Assembly (NCBI GenBank): GCA_043813895.1
Contig: JBDRKQ010000042.1
Location: 1 to 15,007 of the forward strand
DNA from: CAZTAR01 sp043813895
GTDB lineage: Bacteria; Planctomycetota; Phycisphaerae; UBA1845; UTPLA1
Direction: 5' to 3'
Length of the DNA stretch: 15,007 nucleotides
Within the stretch, counting starts at the first letter, position 1; each line of letters starts with the position of its first letter. The position numbers were made by a program, and so were the translations under genes. Below, piece by piece: positions 5,489 through 13,809 of the stretch. Under the pieces are notes generated by a model. The model had not been told where the DNA came from. It saw nothing but the letters and a program-made list of their open reading frames with translations, and ran no database searches.

Positions 5489-7381
5489 ATGGCGGATTTT
5501 GAGACGGTAACGGTTGAGACGGACCTGCTGATTTGCGGAGGCGGGATGGCTGCCTGCGGGGCGGCGGTGGAAGCATCGTATTGGGCAAAGAAAAACGGGT
5601 TGAAGGTCACCCTGGTGGACAAGGCTGCCATGGACCGCTCCGGTGCGGTTGCGATGGGGCTGTCGGCCATCAACCAGTACGTCGACCTCAACAGCGGCAA
5701 TAACACGCTGAAGGACTACCTCGAGTATGTCCGCAACGACCTCATGGGTATCACGCGCGAAGACCTCGTTGCAAGCATTGCTCGCCACGTGGACTCGACG
5801 GTACACCTGTTCGAGAAGTGGGGTCTGCCCATTTGGAAGGACAGCGGGGGCAAGTACGTCCATGAAGGTCGTTGGCAGTTGATGATCAACGGCGAGTCGT
5901 ACAAGGTCATCGTGGCGGAGGCCGCCAAGAACGCCCTGGCCGAGGCCAAAGGCGAGTACTTCGAGCGCGTCTTCATCACCCATCCCTTGATGGACGGTGA
6001 CAAGTGCGTGGGCGCGATCGGTTTCAGCGTTCGCGAGAACAAGGTTTACGTATTTAAGGCCAAGGCCACACTGGTCGCGATGGGCGGCGCCGTGCACGTG
6101 TTCAAGCCGCGTTCGACGGGCGAGGGCTTCGGCCGCTCCTGGTACCCTCCGTTCAACTCCGGCGCCAGCGCGTTCTTCACGATCTACGGCGGTGCCGAGA
6201 TGACATGCCAGGAAGTCCGGTTCATCCCGGTCCGCTTCAAGGATGCATACGGCCCGGTCGGCGCCTGGTTCCTCCTGTTCAAGGCGATTGCGACCAACGC
6301 GTACGGCGGCAATTACATGCAGGAGAATGCCGCGGAACTCGAGAAGTGGGTGCCGTATGGCAAGGTCAAGCCGCGTCCGGCCAACATCCGCAACTGGCTG
6401 ATGATGCTGGACGTCATGGACGGCAAGAGCCCGATCTACATGCAGACCGCGGACGCCATCCAGCAAATCGCCAAGAGCGTGCCTGATGAGAAGGAGCGGA
6501 AGAAGAAGCTGAAGGAGTTGGAGGCTGAGGCCTGGGAAGACTTCCTCGACATGACCATCTCGCAGGCGATTCTGTGGGCGGCGACGAACGTCGAGCCCGA
6601 GAGGAAAGCCTCCGAGATTATGGCCTGTGATCCTTACTTCATCGGATCGCACTCCGGTGCCTCCGGCGCCTGGGTCTCCGGTCCCGAGGATCTCCAGAAC
6701 GACGCCACGAAGGATGAGTACTTCTGGGGCTACGCCCACATGACCACGGCCAAGGGCATGTTCGCCGCCGGCGATGCCTCCGGCGCTTCGAGCCACAAGT
6801 TCTCCTCCGGCTCACACGCCGAGGGTCGCATCGCCGCCAAGGCCATGTGCGCCTACGTGATGGACAACAACACCGCTCCGAAGGTGAACCAGGCACAGGT
6901 CGATGCCCTGAAAGCCGAGATCCTCAAGCCGCTAGACATGTTCCAGAAGCACAAGGGCGCAACGACGGATCCGGACATCAACCCGAACTACATCCGGCCG
7001 ACGCAGTTCATGTATCGTCTCCAGAAGATCATGGACGAGTATGCCGGCGGAGTGTCCAGCCAGTTCAAGACGAACGACAAACTGCTCGAAAAGGGCATGG
7101 AGCTGCTGACCTTCCTGAAGGAAGACACGCAGAGTCTCGCGGCCGAGAACCTGCACGAGCTCATGCGGTGCTGGGAGAACGTACACCGAATGTACCAGGC
7201 CGATGCCCACATGCGATCGATCCTCTTCCGGGAGGAGACGCGGTGGCCCGGCTACTACTTCCGTGCCGACAAGCCGGACATGGACAACAAGAACTGGCTC
7301 GCGTTCTGCAACTGCACCTACAACAAGGACACGGGCGAGTGGAAGATGATGAAGAAACCCGTGAAGTACCTCTCACTGTAG
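5489..7381 (+). CDS. aprA: Adenylylsulfate (APS) reductase alpha subunit, FAD-containing
   Basis: A 630-residue cytoplasmic flavoprotein that reduces APS to sulfite and AMP (or the reverse in sulfur oxidisers). The FAD-binding N-terminus has LLICGGGMAACGAAVEA (GGGMA at 17-21), then MDRSGAVAMGLSAINQY (48-64). The second FAD segment is GMFAAGDASGASSHKFSSG (423-441). H388 in GSHSGASG and R244 in CQEVRF are likely active-site residues by motif, not by alignment. The C-terminal YFRADKPDMDNKNW block (590-603) is strongly conserved in AprA. The length is slightly below the usual 650-670 of Desulfovibrio enzymes, with no visible break. An AAGGAGA site precedes the ATG. It follows aprB and is separated from the next gene by 177 bp holding a strong hairpin. 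Confidence 0.98.
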   Translation: MADFETVTVETDLLICGGGMAACGAAVEASYWAKKNGLKVTLVDKAAMDRSGAVAMGLSAINQYVDLNSGNNTLKDYLEYVRNDLMGITREDLVASIARHVDSTVHLFEKWGLPIWKDSGGKYVHEGRWQLMINGESYKVIVAEAAKNALAEAKGEYFERVFITHPLMDGDKCVGAIGFSVRENKVYVFKAKATLVAMGGAVHVFKPRSTGEGFGRSWYPPFNSGASAFFTIYGGAEMTCQEVRFIPVRFKDAYGPVGAWFLLFKAIATNAYGGNYMQENAAELEKWVPYGKVKPRPANIRNWLMMLDVMDGKSPIYMQTADAIQQIAKSVPDEKERKKKLKELEAEAWEDFLDMTISQAILWAATNVEPERKASEIMACDPYFIGSHSGASGAWVSGPEDLQNDATKDEYFWGYAHMTTAKGMFAAGDASGASSHKFSSGSHAEGRIAAKAMCAYVMDNNTAPKVNQAQVDALKAEILKPLDMFQKHKGATTDPDINPNYIRPTQFMYRLQKIMDEYAGGVSSQFKTNDKLLEKGMELLTFLKEDTQSLAAENLHELMRCWENVHRMYQADAHMRSILFREETRWPGYYFRADKPDMDNKNWLAFCNCTYNKDTGEWKMMKKPVKYLSL

Positions 7382-7396
7382 GACCTGACGGGTTTT

Positions 7397-7437
7397 CGGG
7401 ATCTCCGGGCGTCGCGCGGCGGCGTCCGGAGACCCCG
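7397..7437 (+). terminator. Strong hairpin after aprA, possible partial terminator or mRNA stabiliser
   Basis: Eighteen base pairs with one mismatch and a GCG triloop: CGGG, then TCTCCGG, then a G-U pair and CGTCGC on the left arm (7397-7415), matched on the right (7419-7437). It starts 16 bases after the aprA stop. The downstream sequence is only mildly T-rich (TATCTTGGTGTTTTCT), so full termination is doubtful. A partial terminator or 3'-end protector that keeps aprBA transcript in excess over the qmo genes is plausible. Confidence 0.5.
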
Positions 7438-7558
7438 TATCTTGGTGTTTTCTGACCCTTCCTTTTTCGGGAGAGGTGTCTCCGCTGAGGGCGGCGATGG
7501 CCGTTCGGCGGACAGTTCTCAGTCCGGCCCGAGAGGTTTGGGGTGAGCAAGGAGTCCG

Positions 7559-7843
7559 ATGGCGGATATTCCCCGAACCTGTCCCCATTGCGAATCCCGT
7601 CTCCGGAAATGGCGCGTGCCGGAGGGCTCGAGCTGGGATGATGAGTTCTTCTTCGTCTGCTTCAACGACGACTGTTCCTACTACAAGGACGGCTGGACGT
7701 GGATGAAGAAGCAGTACAACCAGGTGGCTTCATATCGATACATGGTCAACCCCACGAACGGCGCCTCATCGCCGCTTCCCGTCTGGTCAGACTCCGCAAC
7801 CCGGGAGATGATCGTGGAGGATGCGCCAGGGGGTGACGAATGA
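7559..7843 (+). CDS. Small Ogr/Delta-type zinc-finger protein of unknown function
   Basis: A 94-residue protein with four cysteines in the pattern CPHC (8-11), then 22 residues, then CFNDDC (34-39). This C-x2-C-x22-C-x4-C spacing and the CxNxxC block resemble the Ogr/Delta zinc finger, known from phage P2/P4 transcription activators. Nothing else here looks phage-derived. The rest is rich in aromatic residues (FFFVCF, YYKDGWTW, YRYM), suggesting a small folded metal-binding domain. AGGAG lies five bases before the ATG. Its stop overlaps the start of the next gene (ATGA at 7840-7843), so the two are translationally coupled. Sitting between aprA and qmoA in the same operon, it could be a regulator, a metal-delivery factor or an accessory subunit; none can be chosen from sequence. 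Confidence 0.8.
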   Translation: MADIPRTCPHCESRLRKWRVPEGSSWDDEFFFVCFNDDCSYYKDGWTWMKKQYNQVASYRYMVNPTNGASSPLPVWSDSATREMIVEDAPGGDE

Positions 7844-8736
7844 GTAGTGAGAAAGGGCCGACTCCTCCCGAGAACCTGCGGCAGCGATTGGAGGAGAAGA
7901 TCGTCGAGGACTACGCCCGTCTCGGCCCGGACGACACCTTCAAGTTTGCCTGTCATCCCGGCGTGTCGTGCTTCAACCGATGCTGCGGCGACGTCAATAT
8001 CTTTCTTTCTCCTTACGACGTATTGCGGATGAGAAAGCGTCTGGGGATGAAATCAGGCGATTTCCTAGACAAGTATGCACTGATGCCCGTTCAGAAGGAC
8101 ATGAAGGCGCCCGTGGTCGTGTTGCGCATGAACGACGACGAAACGAAGAGCTGTCCGTTCCTCACCGAGAGCGGATGCGGCATCTATTCCGACCGGCCGT
8201 GGCCCTGCCGCATGTATCCCCTGGGCATGGCGACCCAGAAGGACACGCCTGACGGCTGGCGCGGCGAGCGGTTCTACTTCCTCATGCGGGAAGAGGTGTG
8301 CAAGGGCTTCGGAGAGGCCAAGGAATGGACGGTTCGCCAGTGGCTCGACGACCAGGGGATCGAAGAATACGACGTCTGGGGAGAGCAGTTTAAGGAACTG
8401 ACGCTCCACGAGTTCTTCGAGACGGGCGGCGATCTCACACCCGAGAAGATGAACATGCTCTTCACCGCCTGCTACGACCTGGACAAGTTCCGGGAGTTCA
8501 TCTTCGGCAGCACGCTGCTGCAGCGGTTCCAGGTGGACGAGGACCTCGTCGAGGAGATTCGCTACGACGACGAGAGCCTGTTGAACTTCGCGTTCCATTG
8601 GTTGCGGTACAGCCTCTTCGGCGAGCAGACCATGAAAGCCAAGCCGGAAGCAGTCGAGGCGATCAAGGGAAAGGGACGCGAGCAGGAGCAGCAGAACGAG
8701 GGATCCTCAAAGATCCACAAAGAGGATAGGCGATGA
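7840..8736 (+). CDS. YkgJ-family cysteine-cluster protein
   Basis: A 298-residue protein with the YkgJ-type (CxxCxxCC-like, putative zinc or iron chelating) domain in its first half: C38, C44, C48-C49 in FACHPGVSCFNRCCGDV, then C105 in CPFL, C113 in GCGIY, C123 in RPWPCRMYPLG, and C154. Residues about 160-260 are a helical, acidic, cysteine-poor region with one more cysteine (C211). The tail (about 265-298) is charged and probably disordered. The domain is widespread but its biochemistry is poorly known; metal or Fe-S cluster binding is assumed from the cysteines. No signal peptide is seen. It overlaps both neighbours by ATGA (7840-7843 and 8733-8736), so it is co-translated with the zinc-finger gene and with qmoA. 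A role in maturing or loading AprAB or Qmo is my inference. Confidence 0.88.
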   Translation: MSSEKGPTPPENLRQRLEEKIVEDYARLGPDDTFKFACHPGVSCFNRCCGDVNIFLSPYDVLRMRKRLGMKSGDFLDKYALMPVQKDMKAPVVVLRMNDDETKSCPFLTESGCGIYSDRPWPCRMYPLGMATQKDTPDGWRGERFYFLMREEVCKGFGEAKEWTVRQWLDDQGIEEYDVWGEQFKELTLHEFFETGGDLTPEKMNMLFTACYDLDKFREFIFGSTLLQRFQVDEDLVEEIRYDDESLLNFAFHWLRYSLFGEQTMKAKPEAVEAIKGKGREQEQQNEGSSKIHKEDRR

Positions 8737-10001
8737 GCGGAAACGGCGCAAAGGGCAAGATCCTCGTGATCGGCGGCGGGATCAGCGGCCTGACCTCGGC
8801 CATCGAGGCATCGGAAGCCAGCTGTGACGTCGTGCTGGTCGAGAAGAATCCTTACCTGGGCGGCCGCGTGTCCCAGATGAATCAGTATTTTCCGAAGCTC
8901 TGCCCGCCCAGTTGCGGCTTGGAGATCAACCTGCGACGCATCAGGACGAGCCCGCGCATTCGCTGCATGACGCTTTCGGAAGTCGAGGCAATCAGCGGTG
9001 ACCCGGGGCGCTATCACGTGACGATCCGGCGAAACCCGCGGCGCGTGAACAATAAATGTACGGCGTGCGGCGCGTGCGTGGAGGTGTGCCCGGAGGAGCG
9101 GCCGGACGCGTACAACTGCGGGATGAGCACGACGAAGGCGATCTACTTGCCGTTCGCCATGGCCTACCCATTGCAGTTCGTGATCGACGGCAACGCATGC
9201 CTCGGGGCGGCGTGCGGAAAGTGCGTGCCTGCCTGCCCCTATGAGGCGATCGACTTGGACATGCAGCCCGAGGTCGTGGAGGTGGATGTCCAGGCTGTCG
9301 TCTGGGCGACCGGTTGGGACCCCTACGATGCCGGCAAGCTCGAGGGTCTCGGATTCGGCACGCACAAGAACGTGATCACGAACCTCATGATGGAGCGTCT
9401 CGCGTCGGCCGACGGACCGACTGGGGGGAAGATTCAGCGGCCTTCGGACGGCAAGGAGATCGAGAGCATCGCCTTCGTGCAGTGTGCGGGTTCTCGGGAC
9501 GAGAACTACCAGAAGCATTGCTCGGGCGTCTGCTGCATGGGTTCTCTGAAGCAGGCGCGGTATGTCCGGGAGCAGTACCCGGACGCCAGGATATACATCT
9601 TCTACATCGACATCCGAGCGCCGGGCCGACTGGAGGATTTTTACGCCGAGACGCAAAAGGACGAGAAGCTGGAGCTGATCAAAGGCAAGGTTGCGAAGGT
9701 TACGGAAGATGCCTCCGGCGGTGATCTGATTGTTGAGGCCGAGGACACTCTCTCGGGCGAGCGCGTCCTGCAGAAGGTCGGTCTTGTCGTGCTGGCGACT
9801 GGACTGACTCCGGCGGACGCGGCGGTTCGCTTCGAACTGGACGGCGGCCTTCAGAGAGATGAACACGGCTTCCTGACGAACGAGCAAACTCTTCCAGGCA
9901 TGCTTCCTGCCGGCTGCGCCAAGCGGCCGGTGGATGTGGCGGCCTGCGTGCGTGATGCCACCGGAATAGCCATGAACGCCTTGCAGAGCTGCGTGGGATA
10001 A
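8733..10001 (+). CDS. qmoA: Quinone-interacting membrane-bound oxidoreductase subunit QmoA (HdrA-like flavoprotein)
   Basis: A 422-residue soluble subunit of the Qmo complex that links the menaquinone pool to APS reductase. FAD binding is shown by ILVIGGGISGLTSAIEA (GGGISG at 14-19), the E37 strand and the WATGWDPYDA and VLATGLTP segments. Two cysteine sets can be seen: C109-C112-C115-C119 (a CxxCxxCxxxC ferredoxin motif) and C156-C161-C164-C168. HdrA-type features include LCPPSCGLE (56-64), QCAGSRD (250-256) and CSGVCCMGSLKQA (263-275). The ATG at 8733 overlaps the preceding stop, and GAGG lies just upstream. The stop is three bases before qmoB. It closely resembles residues 140-410 of QmoB, reflecting ancient duplication. 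Confidence 0.96.
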   Translation: MSGNGAKGKILVIGGGISGLTSAIEASEASCDVVLVEKNPYLGGRVSQMNQYFPKLCPPSCGLEINLRRIRTSPRIRCMTLSEVEAISGDPGRYHVTIRRNPRRVNNKCTACGACVEVCPEERPDAYNCGMSTTKAIYLPFAMAYPLQFVIDGNACLGAACGKCVPACPYEAIDLDMQPEVVEVDVQAVVWATGWDPYDAGKLEGLGFGTHKNVITNLMMERLASADGPTGGKIQRPSDGKEIESIAFVQCAGSRDENYQKHCSGVCCMGSLKQARYVREQYPDARIYIFYIDIRAPGRLEDFYAETQKDEKLELIKGKVAKVTEDASGGDLIVEAEDTLSGERVLQKVGLVVLATGLTPADAAVRFELDGGLQRDEHGFLTNEQTLPGMLPAGCAKRPVDVAACVRDATGIAMNALQSCVG

Positions 10002-10004
10002 CTC

Positions 10005-12266
10005 GTGAGCGAACAAGACAAGAAACTAACCGTCTGGATCTGCCAGGGATGTGACATCGGCAAGTCACTCGATGTCGAGGCCCTCGAGAAGGTTACTGCC
10101 GAAGACAAGTTCAAGGCGGACCAGTGCCGGTCTCACCCGTTCTTGTGCGGCGATGAAGGCGTCGAACTCGTCAGGAAGGACGTTCAGGAAGGGGCGACCG
10201 CGATCGTGGTCGCGGCCTGTTCACCCAGGTTCAATGCGGACACGTTCCAGTTTGACGGATGTTTTACCGAGCGCGTCAACCTGCGTGAGCACGTCGTGTG
10301 GAGCCACGCGCCGAACGACGAAGACACGCAGATGATGGCCGAGGACTACCTGCGAATCGGCATTACCCGCGCGAAGAAGGCGGCGATTCCCACGCCGTTT
10401 GAGGGGGAGATCGACAAGACGATTCTCGTCGTTGGCGGAGGGCAGAGTGGGATGACCGCCGCTTTGGAGGCGGCTCGCGCGGGCTACGATGTTGCAATCG
10501 TTGAGAAGGAAGAACAGTTTGGCGGTTGGCTGCGGAAGTTCGCCAAGTCGTTCCCCAAGAAGCCTCCCTATCAAGAACTCGAAACGGTCGATCTGGCTGC
10601 CAGGATCAAGGAGATCGAGGAGAACGATCGGATCAAAGTATACAGTGGCGCGACGATCGAGAAGATTGTCGGCCAGCCCGGCCAATTCGACGTGTCGCTC
10701 AAGACGAACGGCACCGCCACGGAATTCCGCGTCGGCGCTATCGTACAGGCGACCGGGTGGAAGCCTTACGACGCTTCCCGCCTCGGACATTTAGGCTACG
10801 GCCGATGCCCGAACGTCATCACCAACGTCCAGATGGAGGAGTTGGCCGCCGCGGGCAAGATCACACGTCCTTCCGACGGCAAGCCGGCTCGTAGGATTGC
10901 CTTCATTCAGTGTGCCGGCTCTCGAGATGCGGAGCACCTGCCGTACTGTTCGGCCGTTTGCTGTCGCGTCACGTTGAAGCAGGCGATGTGGGCGCGGGAG
11001 TTGAACAGCGAGACGCAGGCATTTGTACTGTACAAGGACATCCGATGCCCCGGCCAGTACGAGGACTTCTACCGCAAGGCGCAGGAAGACCCGGACATCT
11101 TCTTCACGAAGGGTGAGGTGCTGTCGGTAGAGGAGACAGGCGACCACGATCTGGTCGTGGATGTCGAGAACACGCTCATCGACAAGCACATCCAGGTCGA
11201 GGCGGACCTGGTCGTTCTGGCCACTGGAATGGTGCCGGTCTCTGCCGATGGTGAAGCGATCCGGCAGCTCACCGATGCCAAGGCCGTTGTGGCCAAGGGC
11301 GAAGCAGGCGCGCAATTGGAAACTGCCAAGGGGACCGTCGAGAAGCTTGCGAGCTACGAGGGCACGGACATCCTTCGGCTGGGCTATCGGCAGGGGCCTG
11401 ACCTGCCCGTGTTGAAGCACAGCTTCCCCGATTCGCACTTCATCTGTTTCCCATATGAGACAAGGCGCACCGGCATCTACGTGGCCGGGTGCGTTCGCGC
11501 CCCGAACGATACCGAAGGCTGCCGCGAAGACGCGACCGGCGCCGCCCTCAAGGCGGTTCAGTGCGTGGAACTCGCCTCGCGCGGCGCCGCAGTACACCCG
11601 CGTTGGGAGGATCAGTCCTATCCCGACTTTGCCTTGCAGCGCTGCACGCAGTGCAAGCGATGCACCGAGGAATGCCCGTTCGGGACTCTGGATGAGGATC
11701 CGAAAGGCACGCCGATGCCGAACCCGATGCGATGCCGCCGGTGTGGCATCTGCATGGGGGCCTGCCCCGAGCGAATCGTCTCCTTCGCCGACTACTCCGT
11801 AGAGATCATTTCCTCGATGATCAAGGCGGTGAACGTTCCCGAGGAGTTCGATGAAAAGCCCCGGTTGCTCGGTCTGCTCTGCGAGAACGACGCTTATCCG
11901 GCCCTGGATTTCGCGGGCCTCAATCGCATGCAACACAGCGCATGGATCCGCTTCATTTCGATCCGATGCCTGGGGTCAGTGAACGTGGTCTGGATTGCCG
12001 ACGCCCTGGCCCGCGGTTTTGACGGCATTCTGCTGGTGGGGTGCAAGTCGGGCGACGATTATCAGTGCCACTTCATCCGCGGCAGCGAACTGATGGGTAC
12101 GCGCGGGGAGAACATTCGAGAGAAGCTGAAGCAGCTCGCTCTGGAGGAAGAGCGCGTCCGCGTCGAAGAGCTTTCGATCTCGGACTACCGGAAGCTGCCG
12201 CAGATCATCAATGAGTTTGCGGATCAGATTGAGGGCATCGGAATGAACCCCTTCAAGGGCTTTTAG
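10005..12266 (+). CDS. qmoB: Qmo complex subunit QmoB (HdrA-like flavoprotein fused to an MvhD-like domain)
   Basis: A 753-residue flavo-iron-sulfur protein. Residues 1-130 resemble the HdrA N-terminal cysteine domain (C13, C16, C41, C48, C72 in AACSPR). The FAD domain follows, with ILVVGGGQSGM at 140-150, IQCAGSRD at 301-308, YCSAVCC at 314-320 and VLATGMVP at 404-411. Two ferredoxin clusters come next: C547-C550-C553-C557 and C577-C580-C583-C587. The end (about 620-750) is MvhD-like, with C626, C655, C680 and C688. In studied sulfate reducers QmoB is the subunit thought to contact AprA. The start is GTG at 10005, three bases after the qmoA stop, with only a weak upstream GGGA, so translation is probably coupled to qmoA. 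A gap of 158 bp with two palindromes separates it from qmoC. Confidence 0.96.
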   Translation: MSEQDKKLTVWICQGCDIGKSLDVEALEKVTAEDKFKADQCRSHPFLCGDEGVELVRKDVQEGATAIVVAACSPRFNADTFQFDGCFTERVNLREHVVWSHAPNDEDTQMMAEDYLRIGITRAKKAAIPTPFEGEIDKTILVVGGGQSGMTAALEAARAGYDVAIVEKEEQFGGWLRKFAKSFPKKPPYQELETVDLAARIKEIEENDRIKVYSGATIEKIVGQPGQFDVSLKTNGTATEFRVGAIVQATGWKPYDASRLGHLGYGRCPNVITNVQMEELAAAGKITRPSDGKPARRIAFIQCAGSRDAEHLPYCSAVCCRVTLKQAMWARELNSETQAFVLYKDIRCPGQYEDFYRKAQEDPDIFFTKGEVLSVEETGDHDLVVDVENTLIDKHIQVEADLVVLATGMVPVSADGEAIRQLTDAKAVVAKGEAGAQLETAKGTVEKLASYEGTDILRLGYRQGPDLPVLKHSFPDSHFICFPYETRRTGIYVAGCVRAPNDTEGCREDATGAALKAVQCVELASRGAAVHPRWEDQSYPDFALQRCTQCKRCTEECPFGTLDEDPKGTPMPNPMRCRRCGICMGACPERIVSFADYSVEIISSMIKAVNVPEEFDEKPRLLGLLCENDAYPALDFAGLNRMQHSAWIRFISIRCLGSVNVVWIADALARGFDGILLVGCKSGDDYQCHFIRGSELMGTRGENIREKLKQLALEEERVRVEELSISDYRKLPQIINEFADQIEGIGMNPFKGF

Positions 12267-12305
12267 TGGGAGAGTCGAGGGGCAGTGCAGAGAACAAGAC
12301 CGTAG

Positions 12306-12327
12306 CGTCCGACCCCCGTGTCGGACG
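12306..12327. repeat. Palindromic repeat 1 between qmoB and qmoC
   Basis: A perfect 8-bp stem, CGTCCGAC / GTCGGACG, with a CCCCGT loop. It starts 39 bases after the qmoB stop. It has no U-run and sits inside the operon, so it looks more like a dispersed palindrome than a terminator. Confidence 0.6.
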
Positions 12328-12339
12328 TCAAATGCTCGG

Positions 12340-12370
12340 GTGCCCCGCCCCTTGTAGGGGTGGGGGACAC
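12340..12370. repeat. Palindromic repeat 2 between qmoB and qmoC
   Basis: GTGCCCCGCCCC pairs with GGGGTGGGG and CAC (one G-U pair, a GA bulge) around a TTGTA loop, giving about 12 pairs. It lies 12 bases after the preceding palindrome, forming a tandem hairpin pair that spaces qmoC from qmoB. Confidence 0.6.
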
Positions 12371-12424
12371 ATCCTGAGGACTGTTGATTGAGTTAGCGGC
12401 AGTAGCATAGGGAGTGTTCCCGGA

Positions 12425-13657
12425 ATGCCAGACCCATATCCCGTGAGACCGGACAGGGATTTCCTCCACCAGGTTCTTGACTCGGGCGGCGCGGACCTGA
12501 AGAAGTGCTTTCAGTGCGCTACGTGTTCGGTTGTCTGCGAACTTTCAGATGGGCCGAGGCCCTTTCCCAGAAAAGAGATGGTTTGGGCGCAGTGGGGCCT
12601 GAAGGATCGGCTCGTGGCGGATCCGGACGTCTGGCTGTGCCACCAGTGCAACGATTGTTCGACGAGATGCCCCCGCGGCGCTCGGCCGGGAGACGTTCTG
12701 GCCGCTGTGCGCCAGCAGAGCATCGAACACTATGCCCTTCCCAGCTTCCTGGCGCGCTGGGCCGGCGGGTTCAAGCATCTGCCGGTGATGCTCCTGATCC
12801 CGGTGGTCCTGCTGGTGGTGGCGTTGGGCCTGCGCGGCCCGCTGGAACGGTGCGAGACCCTCGCCCCCGTGTTGAAATTCATGGGCCATCCCGGTTTTTA
12901 TGCCGACCTGTTTCCGCACTGGTTGTTGATCGGTTTCTTCAGCTTCTTTTGGGGCTTGGCGATGTTGGGGGCCTTGGTGGGCTTGGTGCGATTCTGGCGC
13001 GCAATGAAGTCTGCCGACCAGGCCTCGGGCGGATACGCTCCTAAGGTGGGCATTGTACCGAGTGTCGTTCGAACACTTGCATCGGTCTTCCGTCATGACA
13101 AGTTCGGCAAGTGCGGGACTAACGTTGCGAGACGTCTGGCACACTTGGGCGCCTTTTACGGATTCGTAGCGCTTTTCGTTGTCAGTCTCTGGGCGGTGAT
13201 CGCTCTGTACATCATCAATCCATTTATTGCGGACGACCTGCATTACCCGTTCGGCTTCTGGAACCCGTGGAAGTTGTTGGCCAATCTCGGCTGTATCATT
13301 CTGATCGCCGGCTGTGTGAAGGCCATCCTTGACCGCAGGCGTAGCCCCGAGGAATCCGGGGTGAGTACGTCGTTCGATTGGAGTTTTGTCTGGCTGCTTC
13401 TGATCGTGGGGGTTACCGGCTTACTGACGGAGGTGCTGCGGTTCGGTGTCGGCCCCGTGGACCACGTCGCGCAGGATGCAGGGCGAACCGCGTTGGAGTA
13501 CGTGGCATACGCCGTCTATTTCGTGCATCTTATATTCGTGTTTGACCTACTGGTTTATCTGCCCTATTCGAAGTTTGCCCACATCGCGTATCGAACGGTC
13601 GCTCTGGTTTACGCGGAGCATTCGGGGCGGAGCGCAAAGGCGGAGGTGAAAGCGTAG
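12425..13657 (+). CDS. qmoC: Qmo complex membrane subunit QmoC (HdrC-like domain fused to cytochrome b-type membrane domain)
   Basis: A 410-residue fusion. Residues 1-100 are HdrC-like with two [4Fe-4S] motifs, C28-C31-C34-C38 and C72-C75-C78-C82, the latter followed by PRGARPGDVLAAVRQ. Residues about 118-390 carry six hydrophobic segments (about 119-138, 165-190, 239-265, 287-304, 320-340, 360-380), as in NarI/HdrE-type cytochrome b subunits. Histidines at 165, 240, 347, 368 and 386 near segment ends are candidate haem b ligands. It oxidises menaquinol and feeds electrons to QmoAB and AprAB. Its presence separates this locus from Gram-positive sulfate reducers, where HdrBC replaces QmoC. The ATG at 12425 has GGGAG ten bases upstream. 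It is the last qmo gene, 152 bp before sat. Confidence 0.96.
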   Translation: MPDPYPVRPDRDFLHQVLDSGGADLKKCFQCATCSVVCELSDGPRPFPRKEMVWAQWGLKDRLVADPDVWLCHQCNDCSTRCPRGARPGDVLAAVRQQSIEHYALPSFLARWAGGFKHLPVMLLIPVVLLVVALGLRGPLERCETLAPVLKFMGHPGFYADLFPHWLLIGFFSFFWGLAMLGALVGLVRFWRAMKSADQASGGYAPKVGIVPSVVRTLASVFRHDKFGKCGTNVARRLAHLGAFYGFVALFVVSLWAVIALYIINPFIADDLHYPFGFWNPWKLLANLGCIILIAGCVKAILDRRRSPEESGVSTSFDWSFVWLLLIVGVTGLLTEVLRFGVGPVDHVAQDAGRTALEYVAYAVYFVHLIFVFDLLVYLPYSKFAHIAYRTVALVYAEHSGRSAKAEVKA

Positions 13658-13748
13658 CACAAGCGGTTGGCTGGATCAGGCGTTGTCAGACGACGGAATG
13701 CTGGACAAGGCCCGGCCTGCATGAGAAGTTAAGAAACAACACGACGGG

Positions 13749-13768
13749 CGGAAGGGAATGCACTTCCG
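13749..13768 (+). other. Small hairpin in the qmoC-sat gap
   Basis: CGGAAG / CTTCCG with an 8-base loop, about 40 bases before the sat start. There is no T-run after it. The 152-bp gap shows no clear promoter, so sat may be read through from qmo. Just before the sat ribosome binding site is TTCGAACGAACGAA (13781-13794), which shares 11 of 14 bases with the dyad over the apr promoter. Confidence 0.3.
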
Positions 13769-13809
13769 TTGTCCAGGATCTTCGAACGAACGAAAGAAAG
13801 GAAAGTCAC

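Noticed and set aside
5408..6796. A 462-codon open frame antisense to aprA
   Set aside because: It is a mirror of high-GC coding sequence: Arg/His/Val-rich composition, no recognisable domain, and full overlap with a conserved gene. Similar antisense frames opposite qmoA (8562-10016), qmoB (10791-11936) and sat (13819-14874) were rejected for the same reason.
12383..12412. TTGATT and TAGGGA as a separate promoter for qmoC
   Set aside because: The match to both boxes is poor with an 18-bp spacer, and read-through from qmoB is simpler.
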